NCBI RefSeq assembly: GCF_045348435.1
Contig: NZ_CP157484.1
Location: forward strand, 1,612,001 to 1,676,000
Origin: Alsobacter sp045348435
Lineage (GTDB): Bacteria; Pseudomonadota; Alphaproteobacteria; Rhizobiales; Beijerinckiaceae
DNA: 64,000 bases
Reading direction: 5' to 3'
The notes under the pieces are model-generated. The model was not told the origin of the DNA. It ran no database searches and saw nothing but the letters and a program-made list of their open reading frames with translations. Positions 42,459 to 50,010 of the stretch are shown here, piece after piece; position 1 is the stretch's first letter; each line of letters opens with the position of its first letter. A program made the position numbers and the translations under genes.

Positions 42459-43967
42459 TCAGGAGGCGGGCTTGACGCCCTTCAGGCGCAAGAGCCCGTC
42501 GGGATACACGACGACGCCGTCCACATTGGCCCGCGCGGCGAAGAACCAGTTGGGATGGTAGATCGGGATGGTCGGAAGGTCGGCCAGGTAGATGCCGGTG
42601 GCCTTGTCGTAGAGCTGCTTGCGCTTGGCGACGTCGCCTTCCGCCCGCGCGGCGTTCAGCACGCCCTCAAGCTCCTTGTTGCAGTATTTGTTGACGTTCT
42701 GGCCGCCATTGCAGGCGAAGAAGGAGTAGAGCGTCGGGTCCGGGTCGGCGCGGCCGCTCCAGTTGCCGATATACATCTCGAAATTGCCGGCCAGATAGCG
42801 CTGGATCGCGGTCGCGGTCTCCAGCGGCAGCAGCTTGACGTCGAAGCCCGCCTCCTTGGCCATCGACTGGACGATCTGGGCGACACGGGCGTCCGTGAGG
42901 GCGTTTTCGAACGTGATCTCCACCGGAACGCTGGTCGCCCCCGCTTCCGCCATCAGCTTCTTGGCCGCCGCCACGTTGCGCGCCGGCGCCGGGTGGGTCT
43001 TGGGGTAGAACGGGTCGGAGGGCGGGATCATCTGGTTGTCGGCCGTGTATTCGCCATTGAAAGCCACCTTGTTGATGACGTTCCGGTCGATCGACAGCTC
43101 GAAGGCCCTGCGCAGGCGCGCGTCCTTCTGCAACGGGGAGTTCGCCTTCTCGGGCTCGCCGACCTTGACCATCAGGTGGGAGACCGCCAGCCCGGGGGCG
43201 CTGTGCAGCTTCAGGTTCTTGTCGTCGCGCACGGTCTTGAGGTCGGTCGGCGCAATGCGCTCGGCGATGTCCAGGTCGCCCGCCCGCACGCGGGCGAGAC
43301 GCACGGTGGAATCGGGGATGTAGGAGTAGACGATCTCGTCATAGCCGTAGCGGCCGGCGTCCCAGTATCCGGGATCCTTCTGCAGCCGGATGAGGTCGCG
43401 AGACTTGCGCTCGACGAATTTGTACGGGCCGACGCAGACCGGCTTGGCGGCGAAGTCCTCCTTCGCGCCCGCGGCGGGCGACACCATCATGCCGGCGCGG
43501 TCGCTCAGCACCGACAGGAGCGGCGCGAAGGGCTCCTTGAGGGTGAGCCGGACCTGGTCGGGGCCCAGCACGTCCACGCCGGCGACGGCCGCCAGTTCGG
43601 CCTTCCGGCGCGAATCCTTCATGGTCAGCATGCGGTCGATGTTGAATTTGACCGCCGCGGCGTCGAAGGGCGTCCCGTCCTGGAAGGCGACGCCCTTGCG
43701 CAGCGTGAACACGACCGATTTCTGGTCGTCGGCGAAGGTCCACGTCTCGGCCAGCTGGGGAACGATGCCCAGATCCGGGCCGATGTCGACGAGCTTGTCG
43801 CACATCGCCGCGAAGACGAAGCGGCCGATATAGGTGCCGCTCGTCGCCGGATCCAGCGCGTCGGGATCGTCCTGGATGCCGACCCGAAGGGTCGTCGCAT
43901 GGGCGCTCGAGAGGGCGAGGATTGGCGCGAACGCCATGGCGGCGAACAGGGACCGACGCATGCGCAT
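42459..43967 (-). CDS. peptide/nickel-type ABC transporter substrate-binding protein
   Basis: Periplasmic binding protein of family 5, 502 residues from the ATG at 43967, which has GGGAG six bases upstream. The signal peptide ends near LSSAHATT. Family signatures are RVGIQDDPDALDPATSGTYI at the mature start, FTLRKGVAFQDGTPFDAAAV and AFELSIDRNVINKVAFNGEY. It heads the dppBC-type operon and is divergent from the ROK regulator. Family 5 proteins bind di- and oligopeptides, glutathione or muropeptides, and occasionally sugars. Confidence 0.9.
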   Translation of the reverse strand: MRMRRSLFAAMAFAPILALSSAHATTLRVGIQDDPDALDPATSGTYIGRFVFAAMCDKLVDIGPDLGIVPQLAETWTFADDQKSVVFTLRKGVAFQDGTPFDAAAVKFNIDRMLTMKDSRRKAELAAVAGVDVLGPDQVRLTLKEPFAPLLSVLSDRAGMMVSPAAGAKEDFAAKPVCVGPYKFVERKSRDLIRLQKDPGYWDAGRYGYDEIVYSYIPDSTVRLARVRAGDLDIAERIAPTDLKTVRDDKNLKLHSAPGLAVSHLMVKVGEPEKANSPLQKDARLRRAFELSIDRNVINKVAFNGEYTADNQMIPPSDPFYPKTHPAPARNVAAAKKLMAEAGATSVPVEITFENALTDARVAQIVQSMAKEAGFDVKLLPLETATAIQRYLAGNFEMYIGNWSGRADPDPTLYSFFACNGGQNVNKYCNKELEGVLNAARAEGDVAKRKQLYDKATGIYLADLPTIPIYHPNWFFAARANVDGVVVYPDGLLRLKGVKPAS

Positions 43968-44079
43968 GAGAAACTCCCTCTCGTCGCCGTCATTCGTGAC
44001 GGCGTTCGACTTCAAGCGTCATGGATGCATGCGTGGCGACGTTTGTAAAGGAGCCTGACGAATGATCCCTTTAGCTTGC

Positions 44080-44093
44080 TTCGCAGCTGCGAA
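44080..44093. promoter_or_regulatory. 14-bp palindrome in the divergent promoter region, candidate ROK operator
   Basis: TTCGCAGCTGCGAA is a perfect 14-bp palindrome located 113 bp upstream of the peptide-binding protein start and 85 bp upstream of the ROK gene. Its TTCG/CGAA ends resemble the core of NagC/Mlc-type sites. A TTGACA at 44120-44125 may be the -35 of the ROK gene promoter. Binding is inferred from position only. Confidence 0.45.
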
Positions 44094-44177
44094 AAGATCG
44101 CCAACTCACAAGCCCAAGGTTGACAGCACGACCATATGGCATCCAGTTTGTCTGCAGCCTGGACGAATTGGGTTCGC

Positions 44178-45395
44178 ATGACAGACGCGATGACGACACC
44201 GCTGGCCCGCCAAATGTCGGTCCGCGCCGTGATGGAGACGCTGATGCGCGCCGGGCCGATCTCCCGGGCCGAGCTGGCGCGCGTCACCGGCCTGTCCAAG
44301 CAGACGGCGTCCGAGGTGGTCCGCGACCTGGAGGCCAACGGCTGGGTGCGGGAACGCGGCCAGACGCAGGGCCTCGTCGGGCGCAGCGCCACGACCTACG
44401 AGCTCGACGTGAGCCGCGCCTATGTGCTGGGCGTCGATCTCGGCGGCACCAAGGTGCATGTCGCCCTCGCCGACCTCGCCGGCGCCATCGCGGCGGAGGA
44501 GATCGAGGCCACCGATAAGCGAGGCGGCCAGCACGTGGTGGAGCAGATCGCGGCCTTGACCAGCCGGGCCGCGGCCCGGGCGGGTGCGGACCCCCGGCGG
44601 ATCCGCGCTGGCGCGATGGGCAGCCCCGGCGTGTTCCAGCCCGGGTCCGGCCGCATCAACATCGCTCCCAACATTCCCAACCTGGACCGGATCGACGTCG
44701 TCCAGGCGCTGCGCGACCGGCTCGGCTTCGCCGTCGCCGTCGAGAACGACGTCAATCTCGCAGCCGTGGGGGAGCGTTGGCGCGGGTGTTGCCGGGACGC
44801 GTCGACCTTCGCCTTCGTAGCTTTGGGGACCGGCATCGGCATGGGCCTGATGGCCGACGGCAAGCTCATCCGCGGCGCGCGCGGAGCGGCCGGGGAGATC
44901 GCCTACCTCCCGCTGGGAGGCGATCCCTTCGACTCGCGCGGCTATCGCCTCGGCACTCTGGAGACCGCCATCGGCAGCGTCGCCATCCTGGAGCGCTTCC
45001 GCGGGCTGGGCGGCGAGGGCGTGGAGGACGTGCGCGGGGTCTTCGACCGGCTCGTGGACGGAGATCCGGCCGCCCGGACGACCATCGACGAGGTGGCGCG
45101 CCTCCTGGCGCAGGCCCTCATGGCCGTCCGCGCGCTGCTGGACCCCGAGCTCGTGGTGCTGGGCGGCAGCATCGGCTCGCGCCCGGAGTTGGTGGAGCGG
45201 GTGCGCGCCCTCATGGCGGGGTTCATGGCGGAGCCGCTGCGGGTCGAGGCGAGCCCGCTCGGCGGCCGCGCCGCCCTCCTGGGCGCGGTCGGCACGGCGC
45301 TATCCACCCTTTACGACGCCGTGTTCGGCCTGACCGGCCTGCCCGGGGATCAGGCCCGGGAGGACGCGCCGGCTGCGGCGGTCACGGCGGCCTGA
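44178..45395 (+). CDS. ROK-family transcriptional regulator (NagC/XylR-like)
   Basis: Sugar-responsive regulator, 405 residues from the ATG at 44178; an earlier in-frame ATG at 44136 is possible. The N-terminal winged helix-turn-helix (about 14-66) includes ISRAELARVTGLSKQTASEV. The ROK kinase-like domain starts GVDLGGTKVHVALADLAG at 85, with VENDVNLAAVGE carrying the sugar-binding acid. The zinc site normal in ROK proteins (C-X-C-G-X2-G-C after GEIGH) is missing: the segment reads AGEIAYLPLGGDPFDSRGYR. It begins a ROK-NagB-GGT-ATPase operon and probably also controls the divergent peptide importer. Confidence 0.85.
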   Translation: MTDAMTTPLARQMSVRAVMETLMRAGPISRAELARVTGLSKQTASEVVRDLEANGWVRERGQTQGLVGRSATTYELDVSRAYVLGVDLGGTKVHVALADLAGAIAAEEIEATDKRGGQHVVEQIAALTSRAAARAGADPRRIRAGAMGSPGVFQPGSGRINIAPNIPNLDRIDVVQALRDRLGFAVAVENDVNLAAVGERWRGCCRDASTFAFVALGTGIGMGLMADGKLIRGARGAAGEIAYLPLGGDPFDSRGYRLGTLETAIGSVAILERFRGLGGEGVEDVRGVFDRLVDGDPAARTTIDEVARLLAQALMAVRALLDPELVVLGGSIGSRPELVERVRALMAGFMAEPLRVEASPLGGRAALLGAVGTALSTLYDAVFGLTGLPGDQAREDAPAAAVTAA

Positions 45396-45396
45396 C

Positions 45397-46185
45397 ATGC
45401 GCCGCTCCCTCACCTTGACCATCCTGCCCGACGCGGCGGCCGTCGCCGAGCGCGTCGCGGACAGGATCCTGTCGCTCGCCGCGTCCCGCGCCCGCGTCAC
45501 GCTCGGGCTGGCCACCGGGGACACCATGCGCCCCGTCTATGAGCGGCTGGTCGCGGCCGCGGCGCGCGGCGCCAGCTTCTCGGGCGCGACCTGCTTCAAC
45601 CTCGACGAATATGTCGGGCTGGCGCCGGACCACCCGTCCGCCTTCGCGCATTTCATGCACCGGCACTTCTTCGACCATGTCGACGTCCCCGCGCCGGCGC
45701 GGCGCTTTCCGCCGACGGCTCCGGCGGAGGACGCCGGCCGGTACGACGCGGCGATCCGGGCCGAGCGCGGCATCGACCTGCAGATCCTGGGCGTCGGCCG
45801 CAACGGGCACATCGCCTTCAACGAGCCGGGCTCCAGCTTCGGCTCGCGCACGCGCGTCGTGACGCTGGATCCCTCCACCCGGGCCGCCAACGCAAGCGCC
45901 TTCGGGGGCGAGGAGGCGGTCCCGCGCCAGGCCGTGACGGTGGGGATCGCGACCATCCTGGACGCCCGCGAGATCCTCGCGGTGGCGACCGGCCGCGAAA
46001 AGGCCGGCGCGCTGCGCGACGCGCTGGAGGGGCCGGTGACGCCCGACTGTCCGGCATCGGCGCTGCGGCTGCACCCTAACGCCTCCATTGTGTGCGACCG
46101 CGACGCCGCATGCCTGCTGCAGGGCGCCGAAGCGGCGCGCGCCCAGGACGCTCCGACAGGGTGGAGACGATGCGCGATTTCATGA
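45397..46185 (+). CDS. glucosamine-6-phosphate deaminase-like (NagB family)
   Basis: Predicted to convert glucosamine-6-phosphate to fructose-6-phosphate and ammonia. It has 262 residues, close to typical NagB. Landmarks are LGLATGDTMRPVYERLV for phosphate binding, CFNLDEYVGL with the catalytic Asp, and GVGRNGHIAFNEPGSSFGSR with the ring-opening His. It starts one base after the ROK gene stop and overlaps the gamma-glutamyltransferase start. Pairing with a NagC-like regulator strongly suggests amino sugar catabolism. 6-phosphogluconolactonase is a related but less likely option. Confidence 0.87.
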   Translation: MRRSLTLTILPDAAAVAERVADRILSLAASRARVTLGLATGDTMRPVYERLVAAAARGASFSGATCFNLDEYVGLAPDHPSAFAHFMHRHFFDHVDVPAPARRFPPTAPAEDAGRYDAAIRAERGIDLQILGVGRNGHIAFNEPGSSFGSRTRVVTLDPSTRAANASAFGGEEAVPRQAVTVGIATILDAREILAVATGREKAGALRDALEGPVTPDCPASALRLHPNASIVCDRDAACLLQGAEAARAQDAPTGWRRCAIS

Positions 46186-47753
46186 AGCCCGGCCGGTCGG
46201 CGGCCATCGCCGAGAACGGCATGGCCGCGACCTCCCACCCGGCGGCCACGCTCGCCGCTATCGAGATCCTGAAGGCGGGCGGCAACGCCATCGACGCCGC
46301 CATTGCGGCCGTGGCCTTGCAGGGCGTCATCGATCCGCACATGACGGGGATCGGGGGCGACTGCTTCGTCCTGTTCAAGCCGTCCAACAGGCGGCCCATC
46401 GCGCTGAACGGGTCGGGACGGGCGCCGCTGCGGGCCGAATGCGGATGGTTCGCCGAGCGCGGGATGACTGCGATCCCGGACGGCTCGGCCCATGCGGTCA
46501 CGATCCCCGGCGCGGTGGACGCCTGGCTCCGGCTCTCGGCGGACCACGGGCGGAAGGGGCTGGACGAAGTCTTCGCCCCGGCCGTCCGGGCCGCCGAGGA
46601 CGGCTATGTGCTCACGCCTCGCGTCGCGCTGGACTGGGCGCGCTACGCCGACCGGCTGCGGGCCCACGAGGAAGCCGCCCGCATGTTCCTGCCCGGCGGG
46701 CGCGCCCCGCTGGTGGGCGACCGCATGCGCAATCCGGCCCTGGCGGCGACCCTGCGCCGGATCGCCCGGGAGGGCCGATCCGCCTTCTACGAGGGCGAGG
46801 TGGCCCAGGAACTGACTTCCGTGCTCGCCGCCAAGGGCGGCCTCCATGCCATGGAGGATTTCGCCGCGCAGGCGTCGGATTATTGCGAGCCGATCGGAGC
46901 CGCCTATCGGGGCCATGAGCTCCTGGAATGCCCGCCCAACGGCCAGGGCCTCGCGGCGCTCCTGATCGCCCGCATCCTGGAGGGCTTCGATCTCGCCAGC
47001 CCGGCGCTGAGCGAAGCCGACCGGATCCATCTGCTGGCCGAGGCCACCAAGGCCGCCTATCGACAGCGCGACAGGCTGGTGGCCGATCCGGCCTTCCATG
47101 CGCTGGACGTCGGCGAAATCCTCTCCGATCGGACCGTGGCGCGCCTTCGCGCGCCCATCACCCTGGAGAAGGCGCTCGATGCGGGCGCCTTCGACGGCCC
47201 GGCTCATCGCGACACCGTCTATGTGACGGTGGTCGATCGCGATCGCAACGCCGTGTCATTCATCAACTCGCTGTTCTTCGCCTTCGGCAGCGGCGTCTAC
47301 GCGCCGCGCTCCGGAGTGCTCCTGCAAAACCGGGGCGCGGGTTTCAGCCTCGATCCCAAGCACCCGAACGCTATCGCTCCGGGAAAGCGGCCGATGCACA
47401 CGATCATCCCCGGAATGCTGATGCGCGACGGCGAGGCCGTGATGTCCTACGGCGTCATGGGCGGCCAGTACCAGGCCGCCGGCCACGCTCACATCCTCTC
47501 GCGCGTCGTCGATTTCGGGGAGGACCCGCAGGAAGCGTCGGATCAGCCCCGCTCCTTCAGCTTCGACGGGGTGCTGTCCCTGGAGCCGACCATCGCAGAG
47601 GACGTTCGGGCCGATCTCGCCGGGCGGGGCCACGCGACCGCATGGGCCGACGAGCCGCTGGGCGGGTGCCAGGCGATCGCGATCGACCACCGCAGGGGCG
47701 TGCTTCTCGGCGGCACGGACCACCGCAAGGACGGCGTCGCGCTGGGCTATTGA
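46170..47753 (+). CDS. gamma-glutamyltransferase (gamma-glutamyltranspeptidase) family protein
   Basis: Ntn hydrolase of 527 residues that cleaves or transfers gamma-glutamyl groups, or acts as a cephalosporin-acylase-like amidase. The N-terminal block GMAATSHPAATLAAIEILKA then GGNAIDAAIA is characteristic. The autocleavage site is RDTVYVTVVDRDRNAVSF with the nucleophile Thr after Asp. GKRPMHTIIPGMLMRDGEAV and MGGQYQAAGHA follow. No signal peptide is visible, so a cytoplasmic enzyme acting on imported peptides is likely. The ATG at 46170 overlaps the NagB-like gene by 16 bp. This context fits release of glutamate from gamma-linked peptides. Confidence 0.87.
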   Translation: MRDFMKPGRSAAIAENGMAATSHPAATLAAIEILKAGGNAIDAAIAAVALQGVIDPHMTGIGGDCFVLFKPSNRRPIALNGSGRAPLRAECGWFAERGMTAIPDGSAHAVTIPGAVDAWLRLSADHGRKGLDEVFAPAVRAAEDGYVLTPRVALDWARYADRLRAHEEAARMFLPGGRAPLVGDRMRNPALAATLRRIAREGRSAFYEGEVAQELTSVLAAKGGLHAMEDFAAQASDYCEPIGAAYRGHELLECPPNGQGLAALLIARILEGFDLASPALSEADRIHLLAEATKAAYRQRDRLVADPAFHALDVGEILSDRTVARLRAPITLEKALDAGAFDGPAHRDTVYVTVVDRDRNAVSFINSLFFAFGSGVYAPRSGVLLQNRGAGFSLDPKHPNAIAPGKRPMHTIIPGMLMRDGEAVMSYGVMGGQYQAAGHAHILSRVVDFGEDPQEASDQPRSFSFDGVLSLEPTIAEDVRADLAGRGHATAWADEPLGGCQAIAIDHRRGVLLGGTDHRKDGVALGY

Positions 47754-47787
47754 GGCCCGGCTGCGCAAGCCAAGGAGAAGCGCCCGC

Positions 47788-49395
47788 GTGACCGAACCCC
47801 TGCTGTCCGTCGAAGGCCTCACGCTCGCCTTGCCGCAGGACGCGGACCGCCTCCATGCGGTCGAGGACGTGTCCTTCTCGGTCGGGCGAGGCGAGATCCT
47901 GTGCCTCGTCGGCGAGTCGGGGTCGGGCAAGTCGGTCTGCGCCCAGGCCCTGATGGGCCTCCTGCCGGCGGCGATCCGCCCTGTGGGCGGCGCCATGCGC
48001 TGCGCCGGGCGCGATCTCCTGGCGCTGGACGGGGAAGCGTGGCGCTCCGTCCGGGGACGGGAGATCGCCATGATCTTCCAGGAGCCGATGACGGCGCTGA
48101 ACCCTGTGATGCGCATCGGCGACCAGATCGCCGAGGCCTTCGAGGCGCACGGGCTCCATGCGCCGTCGGAAAGGTGGGCGCGCGCGCTCGACCTCGCGAC
48201 CGAGGTGGGGCTGCCCGACCCGGCCCGCATCCTGCGCGCCTACCCGCACGAGATCTCCGGCGGGCAGAGGCAGCGCGCGATGATCGCCATGGCCCTGGCG
48301 CTGGAGCCGGCCCTGCTCGTCGCGGACGAGCCGACCACGGCGCTCGACGTCACCACCCAGGCTCAGATCCTCAAGCTCATCCGCGAGTTGCAGCGTCGCC
48401 GGCGCATGGGCGTGGTGTTCATCACGCATGATTTCGGAGTGGTGCGGGAGATCGCCGACACGGTGGTGGTGCTGGAGAAGGGCAGGGTGGTGGAGAGCGG
48501 GACGGCCGCCCAGGTCCTGACGCAGCCGCGCCACCCCTATACGCGCGGGCTCCTCGACGCGATCCCGTCCCTCGATCCCGCGGCGCACGCCCCCGCCGAG
48601 GCGCAGATCGTCTGCGAGGTCGCGGGCCTGACCAAGACCTACGCCAGCCGCTCGGGCCTTTTCGGCGACGTGCGGGTCGTCCATGCGGCCAAGGATGTGA
48701 GCTTCGTCATCCACCGCGGCGAGACGCTCGGCCTCGTCGGGGAATCCGGGTCCGGCAAGTCCACCGTCGCCCGGCTGGTGGTGCGCGTGCTGGACCCGGA
48801 CTCAGGCCGGATCAGCGTGGGCGGAGCCGACCTGTCGGTCGCCAGCGGACCGCGCCTCCGGCAGGCGCGGCGACGCGTGCAGATGGTGTTCCAGGATCCG
48901 TTCGCGTCGCTGAACCCCCGGCGCAGGATCGGGATGAGCATCGCCGACGGTCCGATCGCGGGCGGAACGCCGAAATCCGTGGCGCTGGATGAAGCGCGCG
49001 CGCTCCTGGCGCTCGTGGGCCTCGACCCGCGCGCCGCGGACCGGTTCCCGCACGAGTTCTCCGGCGGCCAGCGCCAGCGCATCGGCATCGCCAGGGCGCT
49101 GGCGCTGCGGCCGGACCTGATCGTGGCCGACGAGCCCGTCTCGGCGCTGGACGTGTCTGTGCAAAAGCAGGTCCTGGATCTGCTGCAGGACCTCAAGACG
49201 AGGCTCCGGCTGTCCATGCTCTTCATCACGCACGACCTTCATGTCGCGGCCCAGATCTGCGACCGCATCGCGGTGATGCGGCGGGGCGAAATCGTCGAGT
49301 TGCGGCCTGCGCGCGACCTCTTCGCCTCGCCCGAGCACCCCTACACGCGCGAACTTCTCGCCGCCGCCCCACGCCTGCCTGACCGCGTGCGCTGA
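47788..49395 (+). CDS. dipeptide ABC transporter ATP-binding protein, DppD-DppF fusion
   Basis: A 535-residue double ATPase for the peptide importer encoded at 40593-43967, starting with GTG at 47788. The first domain has Walker A GESGSGKSVCAQALMG, signature ISGGQRQRAMIAMALALEPA and Walker B LLVADEPTTALDVTTQ. The second has GESGSGKSTVARLVVRV, FSGGQRQRIGIARALALRPD and LIVADEPVSALDVSVQK. Each ends with the oligopeptide C-terminal extension containing HPYTR. The missing ATPase in the dppBC-type operon makes this its natural partner. A hairpin spans its stop codon. Confidence 0.92.
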   Translation: MTEPLLSVEGLTLALPQDADRLHAVEDVSFSVGRGEILCLVGESGSGKSVCAQALMGLLPAAIRPVGGAMRCAGRDLLALDGEAWRSVRGREIAMIFQEPMTALNPVMRIGDQIAEAFEAHGLHAPSERWARALDLATEVGLPDPARILRAYPHEISGGQRQRAMIAMALALEPALLVADEPTTALDVTTQAQILKLIRELQRRRRMGVVFITHDFGVVREIADTVVVLEKGRVVESGTAAQVLTQPRHPYTRGLLDAIPSLDPAAHAPAEAQIVCEVAGLTKTYASRSGLFGDVRVVHAAKDVSFVIHRGETLGLVGESGSGKSTVARLVVRVLDPDSGRISVGGADLSVASGPRLRQARRRVQMVFQDPFASLNPRRRIGMSIADGPIAGGTPKSVALDEARALLALVGLDPRAADRFPHEFSGGQRQRIGIARALALRPDLIVADEPVSALDVSVQKQVLDLLQDLKTRLRLSMLFITHDLHVAAQICDRIAVMRRGEIVELRPARDLFASPEHPYTRELLAAAPRLPDRVR

Positions 49396-49414
49396 GCCCC
49401 GGGGCTTAGCGCAC
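49387..49414 (+). terminator. hairpin overlapping the stop of the fused ATPase gene
   Basis: An 11-bp stem with one G-T pair, GTGCGCTGAGC at 49387-49397 and GCTTAGCGCAC at 49404-49414, with a 6-base loop. It includes the TGA stop codon. It probably ends the ROK-NagB-GGT-ATPase transcript before the oxidation operon. Confidence 0.55.
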
Positions 49415-49542
49415 GCCGCGGCCATTCGTCCCGCCCGCTCACAACATCGTGGAGCGGTCGCGCCCTCGCTTGCGGCGTTAAGCGCGTTTAGCGAGATTGC
49501 GTTGAACGAACGCCTGAACGGCGCGGCGAGGGAGAGACTCCG

Positions 49543-49998
49543 ATGGTGCGGCTCACCGTGAACGGGAGCGTCAGAGAGGTCGATGCGGAGCCGGATACCC
49601 CCCTCCTGTGGGTGATCCGCGAGCAGATCGGCCTGACCGGGACGAAATACGGGTGCGGCGTGGCGGCCTGCGGGGCCTGCACGGTCCACATCGACGGCGT
49701 GGCGGTGCGCTCCTGCAGCCTGCCGGTCGGCGAGGTGAAGGCCGACCAGAAGGTCGTCACCATCGAGGGGCTGTCGCCGGACGCGTCGCATCCCCTGCAG
49801 AAGGCGTGGCTGGACCACGACGTGCCGCAATGCGGCTACTGCCAGTCCGGCCAGATCATGGCCGCCGCGGCGCTCTTGGCCGCGACCCCCAAGCCCACCG
49901 ACGAGCAGATCGCCGCGGAGATGACCAATATCTGCCGCTGCGGCACCTACAACCGCATCCGCGCCGCGATCAAGCAGGCCGCGGGCGTCGCAGGCTGA
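49543..49998 (+). CDS. (2Fe-2S)-binding subunit of an IorAB-type molybdenum hydroxylase
   Basis: Small electron-transfer subunit of 151 residues with both iron-sulfur clusters of the xanthine oxidase family. Plant-type cluster Cys38, Cys43, Cys46 and Cys58 lie in KYGCGVAACGACTVHI and RSC. The second set, Cys97, Cys100, Cys131 and Cys133, lies in QCGYCQSGQIM and ICRCGTYNRIR. It is 12 bp upstream of the large subunit. It resembles isoquinoline 1-oxidoreductase alpha and related aldehyde dehydrogenases. It opens the operon that continues into the sulfur oxidation genes. Confidence 0.92.
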   Translation: MVRLTVNGSVREVDAEPDTPLLWVIREQIGLTGTKYGCGVAACGACTVHIDGVAVRSCSLPVGEVKADQKVVTIEGLSPDASHPLQKAWLDHDVPQCGYCQSGQIMAAAALLAATPKPTDEQIAAEMTNICRCGTYNRIRAAIKQAAGVAG

Positions 49999-50010
49999 CG
50001 GGGACACGCC

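Noticed and set aside
49504..49519. Possible second LexA box upstream of the IorA-type gene (GAAC repeated three times)
   Set aside because: Spacings are 0, 4 and 8 bases between GAAC units; none is the required seven.
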